64,000 nt of DNA from positions 245,920-309,919 of the forward strand of contig NZ_JAKRNU010000005.1 in NCBI RefSeq assembly GCF_022346545.1, written 5' to 3'. The translations under genes and the position numbers were made by a program. The stretch's first letter is position 1. Each line of letters starts with the position of its first letter. Shown piece by piece: positions 26,070-34,775 of the stretch. Source of the DNA: Sporosarcina sp. ACRSM (GTDB lineage Bacteria; Bacillota; Bacilli; Bacillales_A; Planococcaceae). Below the pieces are notes generated by a model that searched no databases, was not told where the DNA came from, and worked only from the letters and a program-made list of their open reading frames with translations.

Positions 26070-26910
26070 GCGCGTAAATAAATAGAGCACTGATTAAACT
26101 AAAGACTGCTAGAGAAAGAATTGTCATCTGCATCGGAAGCTTCGGCTTGAACCCGTTTAATGGATTCAGCAAATAATTCATCCGATAATTGACCGATGTA
26201 TCAGCAAATGATGCATAAGTGAAGCCCATGTTCTCAGGTTGTCCTGCTTTTAACATTTTCAACAATGCGCTGCCTAAATGGACAGAAGTCCCTTGTTGTT
26301 CAATCGCATATTCATCCGCTTGTAATTCTTTTATAATGCCATATTGCTGACTGAACCATTTTAAAATCGGAATATACCACATCGTTGCCGCACATAGGGT
26401 CATTAAAAAAATAGCCAACGGATCCCGATTGGTTTTATGAGCCATTTCATGGGTAATGACAGCTTTTAGCTCTTCTTCATTCAACAAGTTAATCAATCCT
26501 GTTGAGAGCACAATTTTAGGTCGCTTGAACCCCATTGTAATCGCCAGCGGAACTGGATGAGAAAAAATGAGGAAATCCTCTTGTCCTCCACTGTAATTTT
26601 CGTTCATTTCACTGGTGAGCTTGTTCTCTTTATATTGCTCAAAGCGTTTTTTCATATGTGACGCTTGAACCCATTGTGAAATGATTTTATAGATCGAAAA
26701 TAGGAACGTATAAATGACAAGCGCATTGAGTACATATTCAAGCGAGCTTAGGCCGATCATTTTTAACCAGCTATGACAGACCGCTACAAGATTGAAACGG
26801 ACATTCCATCCAGCCAGCATCGATAGAAGATAGTAGCCCATTTGAAACAAAATCGTTCCCGAAATCATAAGCGTAACGATGAACATCGTAGTAGAATGAC
26901 GTTTGTGCAT
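26062..26910 (-). CDS. M56-family (BlaR1/MecR1-like) membrane metallopeptidase without sensor domain
   Basis: 282-aa membrane protease with four hydrophobic segments (about 10-32, 55-78, 165-185 and 262-281) and zinc site H154-E-M-A-H158, plus a downstream ELQADEYA Glu. BlaR1 and MecR1 are about 590 aa with a C-terminal beta-lactam-binding domain; here the protein ends after the last helix, so the sensor is absent. It lies 3 nt after the BlaI-like gene. Expected role: cleave the BlaI-like repressor or start its removal in response to an unknown, probably non-antibiotic, signal. Confidence 0.85.
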   Translation of the reverse strand: MHKRHSTTMFIVTLMISGTILFQMGYYLLSMLAGWNVRFNLVAVCHSWLKMIGLSSLEYVLNALVIYTFLFSIYKIISQWVQASHMKKRFEQYKENKLTSEMNENYSGGQEDFLIFSHPVPLAITMGFKRPKIVLSTGLINLLNEEELKAVITHEMAHKTNRDPLAIFLMTLCAATMWYIPILKWFSQQYGIIKELQADEYAIEQQGTSVHLGSALLKMLKAGQPENMGFTYASFADTSVNYRMNYLLNPLNGFKPKLPMQMTILSLAVFSLISALFIYALA

Positions 26911-26913
26911 ACG

Positions 26914-27327
26914 TTATCGACCTTTTTTCAATTCTTGGATTTTCTGTTCCAGCTTGGCAACAAGATCTTCATCGACCTCTTCAAGTGCATCCAGCATATG
27001 ACTGACGACGACGTTCCCAAACTCGTCCATCAATTCGTTTGTCATTTCTTTCGATTGAGTATGTAAAAATTCGGCTCTTGACAGAACTGGCTTATACAAA
27101 GACGATCTGCCTTCTGCCCTTTTCTGCAAAATCCCTTTTTCCACTAATCGATTCATAACCGTCATCACCGTATTAAAATTCGTCAATTTTTCCCGGTCCA
27201 GCACTTGTTGAACCTCTTTGATCGTCATTTCCACATCATTCCATAGAATGTCCATGATCTTCGCTTCAAGCGGTCCGAAAAAGCGGTTCAACCCACTCTC
27301 ATTCATTTTGAACTTGCGGATTTTCAA
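26914..27327 (-). CDS. BlaI/MecI/CopY-family repressor
   Basis: 137-aa winged-helix repressor (residues about 16-90: LEAKIMDILW, MTVMNRLVEKGILQKR) with a C-terminal helical dimerisation region. GAGGTGA lies 8 nt before TTG 27327, which I prefer over ATG 27306 because the latter has no site. Promoter and dyad are immediately upstream, consistent with autorepression. Pairing with an M56 protease marks a proteolytic de-repression circuit. Confidence 0.88.
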   Translation of the reverse strand: MKIRKFKMNESGLNRFFGPLEAKIMDILWNDVEMTIKEVQQVLDREKLTNFNTVMTVMNRLVEKGILQKRAEGRSSLYKPVLSRAEFLHTQSKEMTNELMDEFGNVVVSHMLDALEEVDEDLVAKLEQKIQELKKGR

Positions 27328-27343
27328 CTGATTTTCACCTCAC

Positions 27344-27379
27344 CCTACTCAGTGTAGTGCAATCATTTTAGCGAGTCAA
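27344..27379 (-). promoter_or_regulatory. blaI-blaR1 promoter with dyad operator
   Basis: Minus strand -35 TTGACT (27374-27379), 17-nt spacer, -10 TACACT (27351-27356). ACTAC-N5-GTAGG (27344-27358) overlaps the -10, as at bdbDC. Confidence 0.75.
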
Positions 27380-27522
27380 GATAGGAATTGGACTTTTTGA
27401 TTGATTAATCATTTTGTAACATTTCAGCTCTATATTTGCTTATGAAACGTTAGCCTTGTCCATTCATTTTCAAAAATAATTGTGCTAGACTGAATAGAAG
27501 ATTAGGGAAAGGATGAGATTGT

Positions 27523-28347
27523 ATGCAATACCTAACACTGAACAATGGAATTCGTATACCTCAACTGGGCTATGGAGTTTGGAAAGTACCGAATGAGGGA
27601 GCCGCAACCGCTGTAGGTCAGGCATTGGAAGCCGGTTACCGATTGATTGATACGGCTAAAATTTATGGCAACGAAGTGGGCGTCGGTGAAGCGTTAGCCG
27701 CTAGCGATATGCCGCGCGAAGATCTCTTCATCACAACAAAAGTGTGGAACAGTGATCACGGATATGAAAATACATTAAAGGCATTTGACGAAAGCCTTGA
27801 AAAACTGGGGCTCGACTATGTGGACCTTTATTTGATCCATTGGCCAACCCCGAAATACGATACATACGTGGAAACGTACAAAGCACTTGAAAAAATCTAT
27901 TATGATGGCCGCGCTAAGGCAATCGGTGTTTGTAATTTCGAAATTGAACATTTACAGCGGATCCTGGATGAGTGCGAAGTAAAACCAGCAGTCAACCAAG
28001 TGGAATGCCACCCTTATTTACAGCAAAAAGAGCTGAAACAATTTTGTCAAGAACACGGTATTCTTCTGGAAGCCTATAGCCCACTCATGAATGGTACAAA
28101 AGTGATCGAGGACCCTGTGATTAAAGAAATCGCAGAACTACACAGGAAAACCCCTGCTCAGGTCATTCTTCGTTGGCATCTTCAAACAGATGTCATCGTC
28201 ATTCCTAAAACAGTCACCCCATCCAGAATGCAGGAAAATCTAAATGTGTTTGATTTTGAATTGAGCGCATCGGATATGGATCAGATTGCTGCCTTAGATC
28301 GCAATGAGCGCAATAATTCAGATCCGAATGAAATGCATAAACGGTGA
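27523..28347 (+). CDS. Aldo/keto reductase (YvgN/YtbE-like)
   Basis: NADPH-dependent reductase of 274 aa with the full catalytic tetrad D43, Y48, K73, H106 (DTAKIYGNE; TTKVWN; LIHWP) and the C-terminal IPKTVTPSRMQENL cofactor-binding motif. Family members reduce methylglyoxal and other small aldehydes. AAAGGATGAG precedes ATG 27523. Stands alone with its own terminator. Confidence 0.92.
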   Translation: MQYLTLNNGIRIPQLGYGVWKVPNEGAATAVGQALEAGYRLIDTAKIYGNEVGVGEALAASDMPREDLFITTKVWNSDHGYENTLKAFDESLEKLGLDYVDLYLIHWPTPKYDTYVETYKALEKIYYDGRAKAIGVCNFEIEHLQRILDECEVKPAVNQVECHPYLQQKELKQFCQEHGILLEAYSPLMNGTKVIEDPVIKEIAELHRKTPAQVILRWHLQTDVIVIPKTVTPSRMQENLNVFDFELSASDMDQIAALDRNERNNSDPNEMHKR

Positions 28348-28349
28348 AC

Positions 28350-28398
28350 AAATGCCGGATATTGAAACGAAGTAAATTTGTTTCAATATCCGGCATTT
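28350..28398. terminator. Intrinsic terminator after the aldo/keto reductase gene
   Basis: AAATGCCGGATATTGAAAC / GTTTCAATATCCGGCATTT, 19-bp stem, 11-nt loop. Confidence 0.85.
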
Positions 28399-28471
28399 TC
28401 TATTGCTCTTTCCATGATAAAACGGTTAGGATAAGCTTAAGTTGATCAAACCTTGCTTGGAGGGAAATCAC

Positions 28472-28768
28472 ATGATCCATTCTAATAATGAGGCAATTGC
28501 CGCCCTGACCTATATCGTCGTGGAACGGATAATGGGCTGGTATGAGCAAACGACAAATCGTACTGAACATACAATCCTCTTATATCCGAATCGAATTGCA
28601 ACCGCCAAAAACAAATTCAATTTAGAGCATGTACACGATCTATCCTATAAGCCATTTTCCGGTGGAACCGGCCTCTTTTATTTGCATACGCATCAAGGCG
28701 TATTTACATTTGAAATTGAAAGCGACCCCGCAGATTTCATCTCCGCCTATAAGAATTTGCGCAGCTAA
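28472..28768 (+). CDS. Small conserved-looking protein, family unknown
   Basis: 98 aa, no signal peptide or transmembrane segment. I do not recognise a family. The second half alternates strands (HTILLYPNRIATAKNKF; GLFYLHTHQGVFTFEIE) in a way that recalls a PH-like or other small beta-barrel, closed by a helix (DPADFISAYKNLRS). GGAGGG lies 8 nt before ATG 28472, and the frame is undisturbed, so I regard it as a real gene. Confidence 0.6.
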   Translation: MIHSNNEAIAALTYIVVERIMGWYEQTTNRTEHTILLYPNRIATAKNKFNLEHVHDLSYKPFSGGTGLFYLHTHQGVFTFEIESDPADFISAYKNLRS

Positions 28769-28792
28769 TCTACTGTTTTCCGTTATCAAATT

Positions 28793-28818
28793 GTTTAAAA
28801 TCTCTTCTTCTGAGGTAT
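28793..28818 (+). promoter_or_regulatory. Sigma-B-type promoter
   Basis: GTTTAA (28793-28798), 14-nt spacer, AGGTAT (28813-28818), close to the sigma-B consensus GTTTaa-N12-15-GGGtAt, 37 nt before a general-stress protein gene. Confidence 0.75.
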
Positions 28819-28854
28819 ATAAAGAAGGCACCAACAAATTTGGAGGGATTTTAA

Positions 28855-29175
28855 ATGACAGTTAAACTGACAGTAGAAAATGCCGTACAAGCTAAAAAAG
28901 AAATTGAAGATTTGGTGACGCAAGGCTATACTCACGATGACATTTACATTTTTGCGCATGATAAAAAAAGAGGGAAAGACATCACGGATGCACTCGACAC
29001 AGAAGAAGTCAGTATGAAAGAACAAGGTTTCCTGGATAGCATGAAGAATATGTTTTCTTCACGCGGTGACGAATTGCGCAGCAAAATGGAGGCAGCGGGC
29101 CTATCGAAGGAAGAAGCCGCCCGCGCTGAAAGCGAACTGGATGAGGGCAAACTTGTACTCATCGCCCAAAAATAA
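28855..29175 (+). CDS. General stress protein 17M-like (YflT domain)
   Basis: 106-aa cytoplasmic protein with the N-terminal YflT domain (V.NA..A..EI..L...GYT.DDIYIFAHD) and a charged helical second half rich in Glu/Lys/Ala. Homologues are members of the sigma-B regulon, and a good sigma-B promoter lies upstream, so family and promoter agree. AGGAGGGATTTTAAATG-type spacing (GGAGGG, 8 nt) supports the start. Molecular function unknown. Confidence 0.8.
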   Translation: MTVKLTVENAVQAKKEIEDLVTQGYTHDDIYIFAHDKKRGKDITDALDTEEVSMKEQGFLDSMKNMFSSRGDELRSKMEAAGLSKEEAARAESELDEGKLVLIAQK

Positions 29176-29183
29176 GGTAGGAC

Positions 29184-29216
29184 GGGACAATCCATCTGGT
29201 TGGTATGGATTGTCCC
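29184..29216 (+). terminator. Intrinsic terminator of the stress-protein gene
   Basis: GGGACAATCCAT / ATGGATTGTCCC with a 9-nt loop, followed by TATTTTGTTT. Confidence 0.85.
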
Positions 29217-29267
29217 TATTTTGTTTACCGTTTAACATTGTCTTACGGACAAGAGTATGTAACGAAA

Positions 29268-29294
29268 AAACGCATCCAGCTTTCGGATGCGTTT
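29268..29294. terminator. rlmN terminator
   Basis: AAACGCATCC / GGATGCGTTT hairpin, A-run left and T-run right; U-tract on both strands, 3 nt after the rlmN stop. Confidence 0.85.
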
Positions 29295-29296
29295 TT

Positions 29297-30361
29297 TTAC
29301 TTCACTTTTTCTTTCTTAATCTGTTTACTTCTCAACTGTCCGCAAGCCGCATCGATGTCTGTTCCTTGTTCATGACGAACACCACAGTTGATGCCTTTTT
29401 TCTTCAGTGTTTCGTAAAATGCTTTGATCGCTTCCGGTGTACTGCGTCGATATTGGTCGTGTTCGTCTACCGGATTGTATGGAATCAAGTTCACATAGGA
29501 TAAGTGACGTTTGTCGGCAAGCAATTTTGCCAATTGCTGTGCTTCTTCCACGTGGTCATTGACGTCATGTAACATGATGTATTCGAATGTGATTCTTCGG
29601 TTTTTGGATTCGAGATAGTAATCGATGGCATCCATCAACTTCTCGATTGGGAATGCTTTGTTGATTTTCATAATGCGTGAACGAAGTTCGTTATTCGGTG
29701 CATGCAAAGATACCGCTAAATTGATTTGGAAATCTTCTTCGGCAAATTCTCTGATTTTATGTGTTAACCCACTCGTTGAAACAGTAATATGACGTGCTCC
29801 AATGGAAAGCCCTTTTTGGTCATTGATGACGCGAAGGAAGCTCATCAAGTTATTGTAGTTGTCAAACGGTTCACCAATTCCCATGACGACAATATGGCTG
29901 ACACGCTCGTCCAGCCCTTTTGCATCCAGATGGAATTGCACTTTCATAATTTGTTCGACGATCTCTCCTGCATCCAAGTCACGGTTTTTCTTCAATAGTC
30001 CGCTCGCACAAAAACTGCAGCCAATATTACAGCCGACTTGTGTAGTCACGCAAACCGAGTAACCGTAATGGAATTTCATCAATACCGTCTCAATCAGGTT
30101 GCCGTCCTGCATTTTGAATAGGAACTTGATGGTTCCATCCGCTGATTCTTGCTTAATGGATTGCTCCAATGTCTGGATCGCAAAGTTTGCATCCAACAGC
30201 TCAATTAGATCTTTATTTATATTTTTCATGTCAGCGAAGCTCGTTACACGCTTTTTGTAAAGCCAGTCCCAAATTTGCGCTGCACGGAATTTTTTCTGTC
30301 CTTGTCCAAGTAACCACTCAGTCAGTTGATCGATCGTTAGTCCATATATTGATTTTTTCAT
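29297..30361 (-). CDS. rlmN: 23S rRNA (A2503-C2)/tRNA (A37-C2) methyltransferase
   Basis: Radical-SAM methyltransferase, 354 aa. The cluster motif C-x3-C-x2-C is seen in [11 protein letters not shown] (about 112-122), the conserved SAM-binding VMGIGEPF and SVSLHAPN follow, and a late [18 protein letters not shown] contains the Cys that makes the methyl-protein adduct. AGAGG precedes ATG 30361; the frame to 30379 merely runs into a repeat. Its 5' leader contains repeat copy B. Confidence 0.95.
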   Translation of the reverse strand: MKKSIYGLTIDQLTEWLLGQGQKKFRAAQIWDWLYKKRVTSFADMKNINKDLIELLDANFAIQTLEQSIKQESADGTIKFLFKMQDGNLIETVLMKFHYGYSVCVTTQVGCNIGCSFCASGLLKKNRDLDAGEIVEQIMKVQFHLDAKGLDERVSHIVVMGIGEPFDNYNNLMSFLRVINDQKGLSIGARHITVSTSGLTHKIREFAEEDFQINLAVSLHAPNNELRSRIMKINKAFPIEKLMDAIDYYLESKNRRITFEYIMLHDVNDHVEEAQQLAKLLADKRHLSYVNLIPYNPVDEHDQYRRSTPEAIKAFYETLKKKGINCGVRHEQGTDIDAACGQLRSKQIKKEKVK

Positions 30362-30380
30362 TAGGTAGCCTCTTTTCAAT

Positions 30381-30470
30381 CAATTACGCCTCGGCGTAAT
30401 TGCGTCCAGATTTTGAATTGAGCATAGCTCAATTAACTCCTTTCAAAATCTGTGACATCCGCCGGAGGCT
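30381..30470 (+). repeat. Palindromic repeat, copy B
   Basis: 90 nt: perfect CAATTACGCC-TC-GGCGTAATTG hairpin, GCGTCC, AGATTTTGAA ... TTCAAAATCT stem enclosing TTGAGC-ATA-GCTCAA, then GTGACATCCGCCGGAGGCT. Lies between the rlmN promoter and its Shine-Dalgarno site. Confidence 0.88.
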
Positions 30471-30546
30471 TTATCTTCTTTCAGCAACTGGCACTTCACT
30501 TTCAGTACAAAACATTTGCTGAATGAAGATAAATTGCAATCCACAC

Positions 30547-30575
30547 ATTATACTACAGGAATTCGGTGATTGGAA
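30547..30575 (-). promoter_or_regulatory. Probable rlmN promoter
   Basis: Minus strand -10 TATAAT (30547-30552) with TAG just upstream, 17-nt spacer, weak -35 TTCCAA (30570-30575). Predicts a leader of about 180 nt containing the repeat. Confidence 0.6.
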
Positions 30576-30601
30576 CAACTTTTTTCTATTCTTGAATGCA
30601 A

Positions 30602-30643
30602 AACGTCCCTCTCCGCAAAATGCATGACGGGAGAACGGACGTT
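30602..30643 (-). terminator. Probable terminator of the small haem-copper-oxidase-like gene
   Basis: AACGTCC(CTCTCC) pairs with (GGGAGA)ACGGACGTT; on the minus strand it ends in a short U-rich stretch. 7 nt after the gene's stop. Confidence 0.6.
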
Positions 30644-30650
30644 GTGAATG

Positions 30651-31028
30651 CTAAGCTACACGTCTATCCAAATTCATCAAAATATTAAAGCCAAAGCAGA
30701 AAATCCCAATCAAGGTCAATACCCCACCAGTTGTAGCGATAGGAAAAAATACATCGCCCATACCAGAAATCGCCAATGCAATTGCAATCATCATTACAGG
30801 CAATCCAATATTATGAAGCCAAAAATGTACTTTTGCTAAACTAGTTTTCTCCAAGTTCGGATAATGATGATAAAATAACCCAATCAAAGCGAGCGACATC
30901 CATCCTAACAAACTGACATGCACATGCACAGTCGTCATATTAAAAATATGTGTAAACGACATATATAATCCGAATGAAACCCCGATCATAAAGTAGACGA
31001 CAGAAATCTTCAACAATGTTTTTGCCAT
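30651..31028 (-). CDS. Small membrane protein resembling a haem-copper oxidase subunit I fragment
   Basis: 125 aa with four predicted helices (about 6-27, 35-55, 68-92, 98-118). Helix 2 contains THIFNMTTVHVHVSLLGW, with three His spaced like haem-binding helices of cbb3/NO-reductase subunit I proteins; helix 3 begins HFWLHNIGLP. Too short to be an oxidase; perhaps a stand-alone haem-binding membrane protein. GGAGGTGAGG precedes ATG 31028. Similar small proteins occur in Bacillales; function unknown. Confidence 0.6.
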   Translation of the reverse strand: MAKTLLKISVVYFMIGVSFGLYMSFTHIFNMTTVHVHVSLLGWMSLALIGLFYHHYPNLEKTSLAKVHFWLHNIGLPVMMIAIALAISGMGDVFFPIATTGGVLTLIGIFCFGFNILMNLDRRVA

Positions 31029-31142
31029 CGTTTCCTCACCTCCTATCGGTTCTTTCATCACTTCCTGTAAAATAATCATTTGTACTCCATTCTATGATTT
31101 GACCGCCCAATTATTGAGGAAATCTTCCTTGGAAATGAAAAA

Positions 31143-31166
31143 AGATACCCTATTTATAGAGTATCT
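31143..31166 (-). terminator. Intrinsic terminator
   Basis: AGATAC.CTAT / ATAG.GTATCT hairpin, U-run on the minus strand, abutting the stop of the 63-aa membrane protein gene. Confidence 0.75.
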
Positions 31167-31357
31167 CACTTCGATTGAACTGTATTGTTTGTGTCTTTTC
31201 CTGCCTTGATTTTCATAACAAGCGCCAAAATATTCAGCACACATAATACGGTGAAAAAGATTCCAAAACCGACTTGTCCATCTGAAAAACGGCGAAAGGC
31301 GAAATAAGCCATGAACAGCGTCAGCGCAATATCAATGTATTTAGAACGTAACAACAA
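31166..31357 (-). CDS. Small two-helix membrane protein
   Basis: 63 aa; helices at about 8-23 and 28-50, basic ends (MLLRSK; MKIKAGKDTNNTVQSK). GGGAGGTTGG lies upstream of ATG 31357. I cannot assign a family; size and topology resemble YdiK-type small membrane proteins of Bacilli, but sequence resemblance is not clear enough to claim it. Confidence 0.55.
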   Translation of the reverse strand: MLLRSKYIDIALTLFMAYFAFRRFSDGQVGFGIFFTVLCVLNILALVMKIKAGKDTNNTVQSK

Positions 31358-31448
31358 ACCAACCTCCCTGCTAAATATAGATTAAGTATACCAGTTTCTT
31401 TCACTTCTATCTCCAAGATTCCACAGAATGTAGGATTTGCGTAAAAAA

Positions 31449-31485
31449 CAACTAGCAGTCTTTCAAATTCAAAGACTGCTAGTTG
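31449..31485 (-). terminator. Histidine operon terminator
   Basis: CAACTAGCAGTCTTT / AAAGACTGCTAGTTG, perfect 15-bp stem, U-run on the minus strand. It lies beyond repeat copy C, so the repeat is within the operon's 3' untranslated region. Confidence 0.9.
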
Positions 31486-31511
31486 TTGATATGAACATTT
31501 ATCTTCATTCA

Positions 31512-31593
31512 GCGGATTTCACAGATTTTGAAAGGAGTTAATTGAGCTTTGCTCAATTCAAAATCTGGACGCAATCACGCCGAGGCGCGATTG
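31512..31593 (-). repeat. Palindromic repeat, copy C
   Basis: Reverse-complement copy of the element at 30381-30470: CAATCGCGCC/GGCGTGATTG hairpin (both arms changed together relative to copy B except one GU-type position), GCGTCCAGATTTTGAATTGAGC-AAA-GCTCAA, CCTTTCAAAATCTGTG, then diverging (AATCCGCTGAATG). Starts 12 nt after the hisC stop. Confidence 0.85.
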
Positions 31594-31605
31594 GCAGAAA
31601 ACTTC

Positions 31606-32667
31606 CTATTGCTGGAGAATCCCTTTCAGTTTCCCAACAAACCGCTCCATCTGATCGTCTGTTCCGATGGTAATGCGTAAATAGTTATCAATTCCAGGCT
31701 TGTTGAAATATCTAACTAGCACGCCTTCCTTTTTTAATTTCTTATAAAGAGATTCTGCGGTTGCCGTTTCATGGGTGGCAAATACGAAATTCGCTTGGGA
31801 AGGGAGTACATGGAATCCAAGTTGCTCCAATGTCGCACTTACTTTTTCCCTTGTGGAGATGATTTCCGCTGTCGACTCCTTAAAATACGCTTCATCTTCA
31901 AATGCCGCTTTGGCCCCAACAAGCGCAAGCCGGTCCAATGTATAAGAGTTAAAAGAGTCCTTAATGCGAATTAATGCCTCTATTAACGTAGGGTTACCCA
32001 TCGCAAAGCCGACACGTAAACCTGCCAACGAACGTGATTTGGATGTCGTCTGGACGACAAGCAGATTGTCATATTTCCGGATGAGTGATGCCGCAGATTC
32101 TGTCGCGAAATCGACATAGGCTTCGTCAATGATGACGACTTGATTTGGATTATTTTTCACAATGGCCTCGATATGCTCCAATTCAGCGTAAAGGCTAGTC
32201 GGCGCATTCGGATTCGGCAAAATGACGCCACCTTTGGACTGAAAGAACTGTTCTACTTGCAAAGTAAAATCCTCATACAACGGAACTTCTTCATAAGGAA
32301 TATCGAATAACTTGGCATACACCGGGTAGAAGCTATACGACACGTCCGGAAAGCGAATCGGTTGCCCGGGTTCGAAAAACGCCATAAAAGAAAATGCTAA
32401 TACTTCATCCGATCCGTTCCCGACAAACACTTCTTCTTTCGTAAGCCCGTACCGTCTGCCGATCGTTGTCCGCAATTCATCCGCAGTCGGGGATGGATAC
32501 AGTTGAAGACTGCGCTTCATCTCTCCAAGCATCGCTTCTTGCACTTTCGGGCTTGGTGGATAAGGATTTTCGTTCGTATTCAATTTCACAATATCTTCCC
32601 GATTGTCCTGCTCTCCTGGCACATACGGCTCCGTCCGTTTCACCATAGTGCTCCAAAATTTACTCAT
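31606..32667 (-). CDS. hisC: Histidinol-phosphate aminotransferase
   Basis: PLP-dependent fold-type I aminotransferase, 353 aa, transferring an amino group to imidazole acetol phosphate. [11 protein letters not shown] near residues 30-40, PNPNAPTS, the IIDEAYVDF strand and the Schiff-base Lys in [15 protein letters not shown] (about 208-222) are all present. It overlaps hisIE by 8 nt as the last gene of the operon. Such enzymes may also serve aromatic amino acids. Confidence 0.94.
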   Translation of the reverse strand: MSKFWSTMVKRTEPYVPGEQDNREDIVKLNTNENPYPPSPKVQEAMLGEMKRSLQLYPSPTADELRTTIGRRYGLTKEEVFVGNGSDEVLAFSFMAFFEPGQPIRFPDVSYSFYPVYAKLFDIPYEEVPLYEDFTLQVEQFFQSKGGVILPNPNAPTSLYAELEHIEAIVKNNPNQVVIIDEAYVDFATESAASLIRKYDNLLVVQTTSKSRSLAGLRVGFAMGNPTLIEALIRIKDSFNSYTLDRLALVGAKAAFEDEAYFKESTAEIISTREKVSATLEQLGFHVLPSQANFVFATHETATAESLYKKLKKEGVLVRYFNKPGIDNYLRITIGTDDQMERFVGKLKGILQQ

Positions 32668-33301
32668 CGCGCAACACTTCTTTCTTTGGACGCCTTTTCC
32701 GCAATACGTTTTTGACGTCTTCCACTGTCACACCGAGTTCTTCCATCAATACGAGGGAGTGATAGGTCAAATCCGCCAGTTCACTTGCCACTTCCGCCTT
32801 ATCCCGATTTTTTGCGCCGATGACGACTTCCGTTGTTTCTTCCCCGACTTTTTTCAGGATTTTATCCAATCCTTCGCGGAAAAGATAAGTCGTATAGGAG
32901 CCTTCCACTGGATTATTGCGACGGTCTTTAATTTCAGCGACCACTTCTTGGACAACTTCTCGATTAGACGTTTCCTCTTCGAATGCCGTTTCATAAAAAC
33001 AAGTTTCTTCTCCCGTGTGACATGCAGGTCCTTGTGGATCGACTTGTACCAGAAGTGCATCTTGATCACAGTCGAATAACAAGCGTTTGACCGTTTGGCG
33101 ATTGCCCGACGTTGCACCTTTATTCCATAATTCCTGCCTGGATCGGCTGAAAAACCATGTTTCTTTCGTATCGATCGTCTTTTGCAACGCTTCTTTATTC
33201 ATATAAGCAAGCATCAAGACCTTTCCAGTCCGGTCATCTTGCACAATGGCGGGAATCAACCCTTTTTCATCAAATGCCAAATTATCTATTTGTAAAGTCA
33301 T
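32660..33301 (-). CDS. hisI: Phosphoribosyl-AMP cyclohydrolase / phosphoribosyl-ATP pyrophosphatase
   Basis: Fused HisIE, 213 aa. HisI half (about 1-110) has the zinc and active-site motifs [14 protein letters not shown] and DCDQDALL, with Cys in CDQD and CHTGEETCF; HisE half (about 120-213) has the helical [17 protein letters not shown] and ELADLTYH motifs. Catalyses steps 2 and 3 of the pathway. Overlaps hisC; 12 nt after hisF. Confidence 0.94.
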   Translation of the reverse strand: MTLQIDNLAFDEKGLIPAIVQDDRTGKVLMLAYMNKEALQKTIDTKETWFFSRSRQELWNKGATSGNRQTVKRLLFDCDQDALLVQVDPQGPACHTGEETCFYETAFEEETSNREVVQEVVAEIKDRRNNPVEGSYTTYLFREGLDKILKKVGEETTEVVIGAKNRDKAEVASELADLTYHSLVLMEELGVTVEDVKNVLRKRRPKKEVLRDE

Positions 33302-33313
33302 CGTCCGTCATTC

Positions 33314-34063
33314 CTAACCGTTAAATTTTTCGTCCAAATAACTCTTCAATTCGCCGATGTTAATATCTTCGAAATGGAACACAGATGCCGCTAGCGCCGC
33401 GTCAGCTTTCCCTTCCGTCAATACGGTGTAGAAATGTTCAGGTGTCCCCGCCCCACCGCTTGCGATGATAGGAATATTGACGGCTTCTGCAATGGTTTTT
33501 GTCAAAGTAAGATTATAGCCATCTTTCACGCCATCTTCCCCGATGCTATTGACGACCAGTTCACCAGCACCTAGCTTTTCCGCTTTTTGTGCCCACTCAA
33601 TTGCGTCGATTCCCGTATCTTCTTGTCCGCCCTTCGCAAAGACCGACCATTTGCCAGGAGAGACTTCGTTAACATCCATGGACAAAATGACGCGTTCAGA
33701 ACCGAATCGTTGAGCAGCTTCTTCTATTAAAGAAGGATTATTGAGCGCGGCACTGTTAATGGACACTTTATCCCCACCCGCTGCAAAAATCTTTTCAATA
33801 TCTTCAATGGTCCGGATACCTCCACCGACAATGAACGGAATCGGCACTTCTTTGGCAATTTCAGCAATCAAATCTAAGAAGATAGCCCGGTTCTTTGTAG
33901 AAGCAGCAATATCATAAAACACCAGTTCATCTGCACCGTCCGCTACATATTTCTTCGCCAATGTAAGGGGATCTGCTACCTCTTTAACATCCAAAAACTT
34001 TTTGCCTTTTACAACTTTCCCGTTATCGAAATCTAAACATGGAATAATTCGATTACTTGCCAT
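33314..34063 (-). CDS. hisF: Imidazole glycerol phosphate synthase, cyclase subunit
   Basis: TIM-barrel cyclase, 249 aa, with catalytic Asp in IPCLDFDNGKVVKG (residue 11 region), PFIVGGGIRT and the second Asp in SMDVNE (about 130). HisF uses ammonia produced by its partner HisH; no hisH is present in this operon. Overlaps hisA by 11 nt, as usual. Confidence 0.95.
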   Translation of the reverse strand: MASNRIIPCLDFDNGKVVKGKKFLDVKEVADPLTLAKKYVADGADELVFYDIAASTKNRAIFLDLIAEIAKEVPIPFIVGGGIRTIEDIEKIFAAGGDKVSINSAALNNPSLIEEAAQRFGSERVILSMDVNEVSPGKWSVFAKGGQEDTGIDAIEWAQKAEKLGAGELVVNSIGEDGVKDGYNLTLTKTIAEAVNIPIIASGGAGTPEHFYTVLTEGKADAALAASVFHFEDINIGELKSYLDEKFNG

Positions 34064-34775
34064 CGTTGTCGTCCCCCAATAATTTAGTTAAAGATAGTTT
34101 CCCTTCATACAATGCTTTTCCGATAATAGCGCCGTATAGATTCAGTTCCCGCAGTTGCACGATATCCTCTTCTGTGGATACGCCTCCAGAGGCAATGATG
34201 TCAATACTGGATGCGCGATCCATCATTTCTAACTCCGCGAAATTAGGTCCTTGAAGCATGCCATCTTTTAAAATATCCGTATAGACGACAGTCCGGACAC
34301 CGATTTCCGCTAACTCTTGGAGCAGATCAACCGCTTTGACATCACTTGTTTTTGTCCAGCCATCTGTCGCAACAAAGCCGTTACGTGCATCAATGGATAC
34401 CGCTATTTTATCGCCATATTTCGCAACGGCCTCTTTTAGGAATTGCTGATCCTGAATAGCTGCCGTTCCAATAATAACGCGGCTAACCCCCGCCTCGATA
34501 TGTGCGTCGATGATATCCATGGAACGAATGCCGCCCCCGACTTGTACAGGAATCGAGACGCTTCCCGCAATCGCTTGGATCGCTTCTTTATTCAAGGAAT
34601 CGCCCGTTTTCGCCCCGTCCAAATCGACGACATGTATGTACGCCGCACCTTGCGTTTCCCATTCTTTTGCCATTGCTGTCGGTGAATCATTGTAAATGAT
34701 TTCCTGATCGTAATCACCTTGGATCAGGCGTACACATTTTCCACCCCTTATATCAATTGCTGGAAATAAAATCAT
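34053..34775 (-). CDS. hisA: ProFAR isomerase
   Basis: TIM-barrel isomerase, 240 aa, converting ProFAR to PRFAR; catalytic Asp in PAIDIRGGKCVRL (about residue 8) and the second in VYTDILKDGM (about 170). AGGAGG lies 8 nt before ATG 34775. Upstream, where hisH normally ends, is a 116-nt non-coding gap. Confidence 0.95.
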   Translation of the reverse strand: MILFPAIDIRGGKCVRLIQGDYDQEIIYNDSPTAMAKEWETQGAAYIHVVDLDGAKTGDSLNKEAIQAIAGSVSIPVQVGGGIRSMDIIDAHIEAGVSRVIIGTAAIQDQQFLKEAVAKYGDKIAVSIDARNGFVATDGWTKTSDVKAVDLLQELAEIGVRTVVYTDILKDGMLQGPNFAELEMMDRASSIDIIASGGVSTEEDIVQLRELNLYGAIIGKALYEGKLSLTKLLGDDNDGK

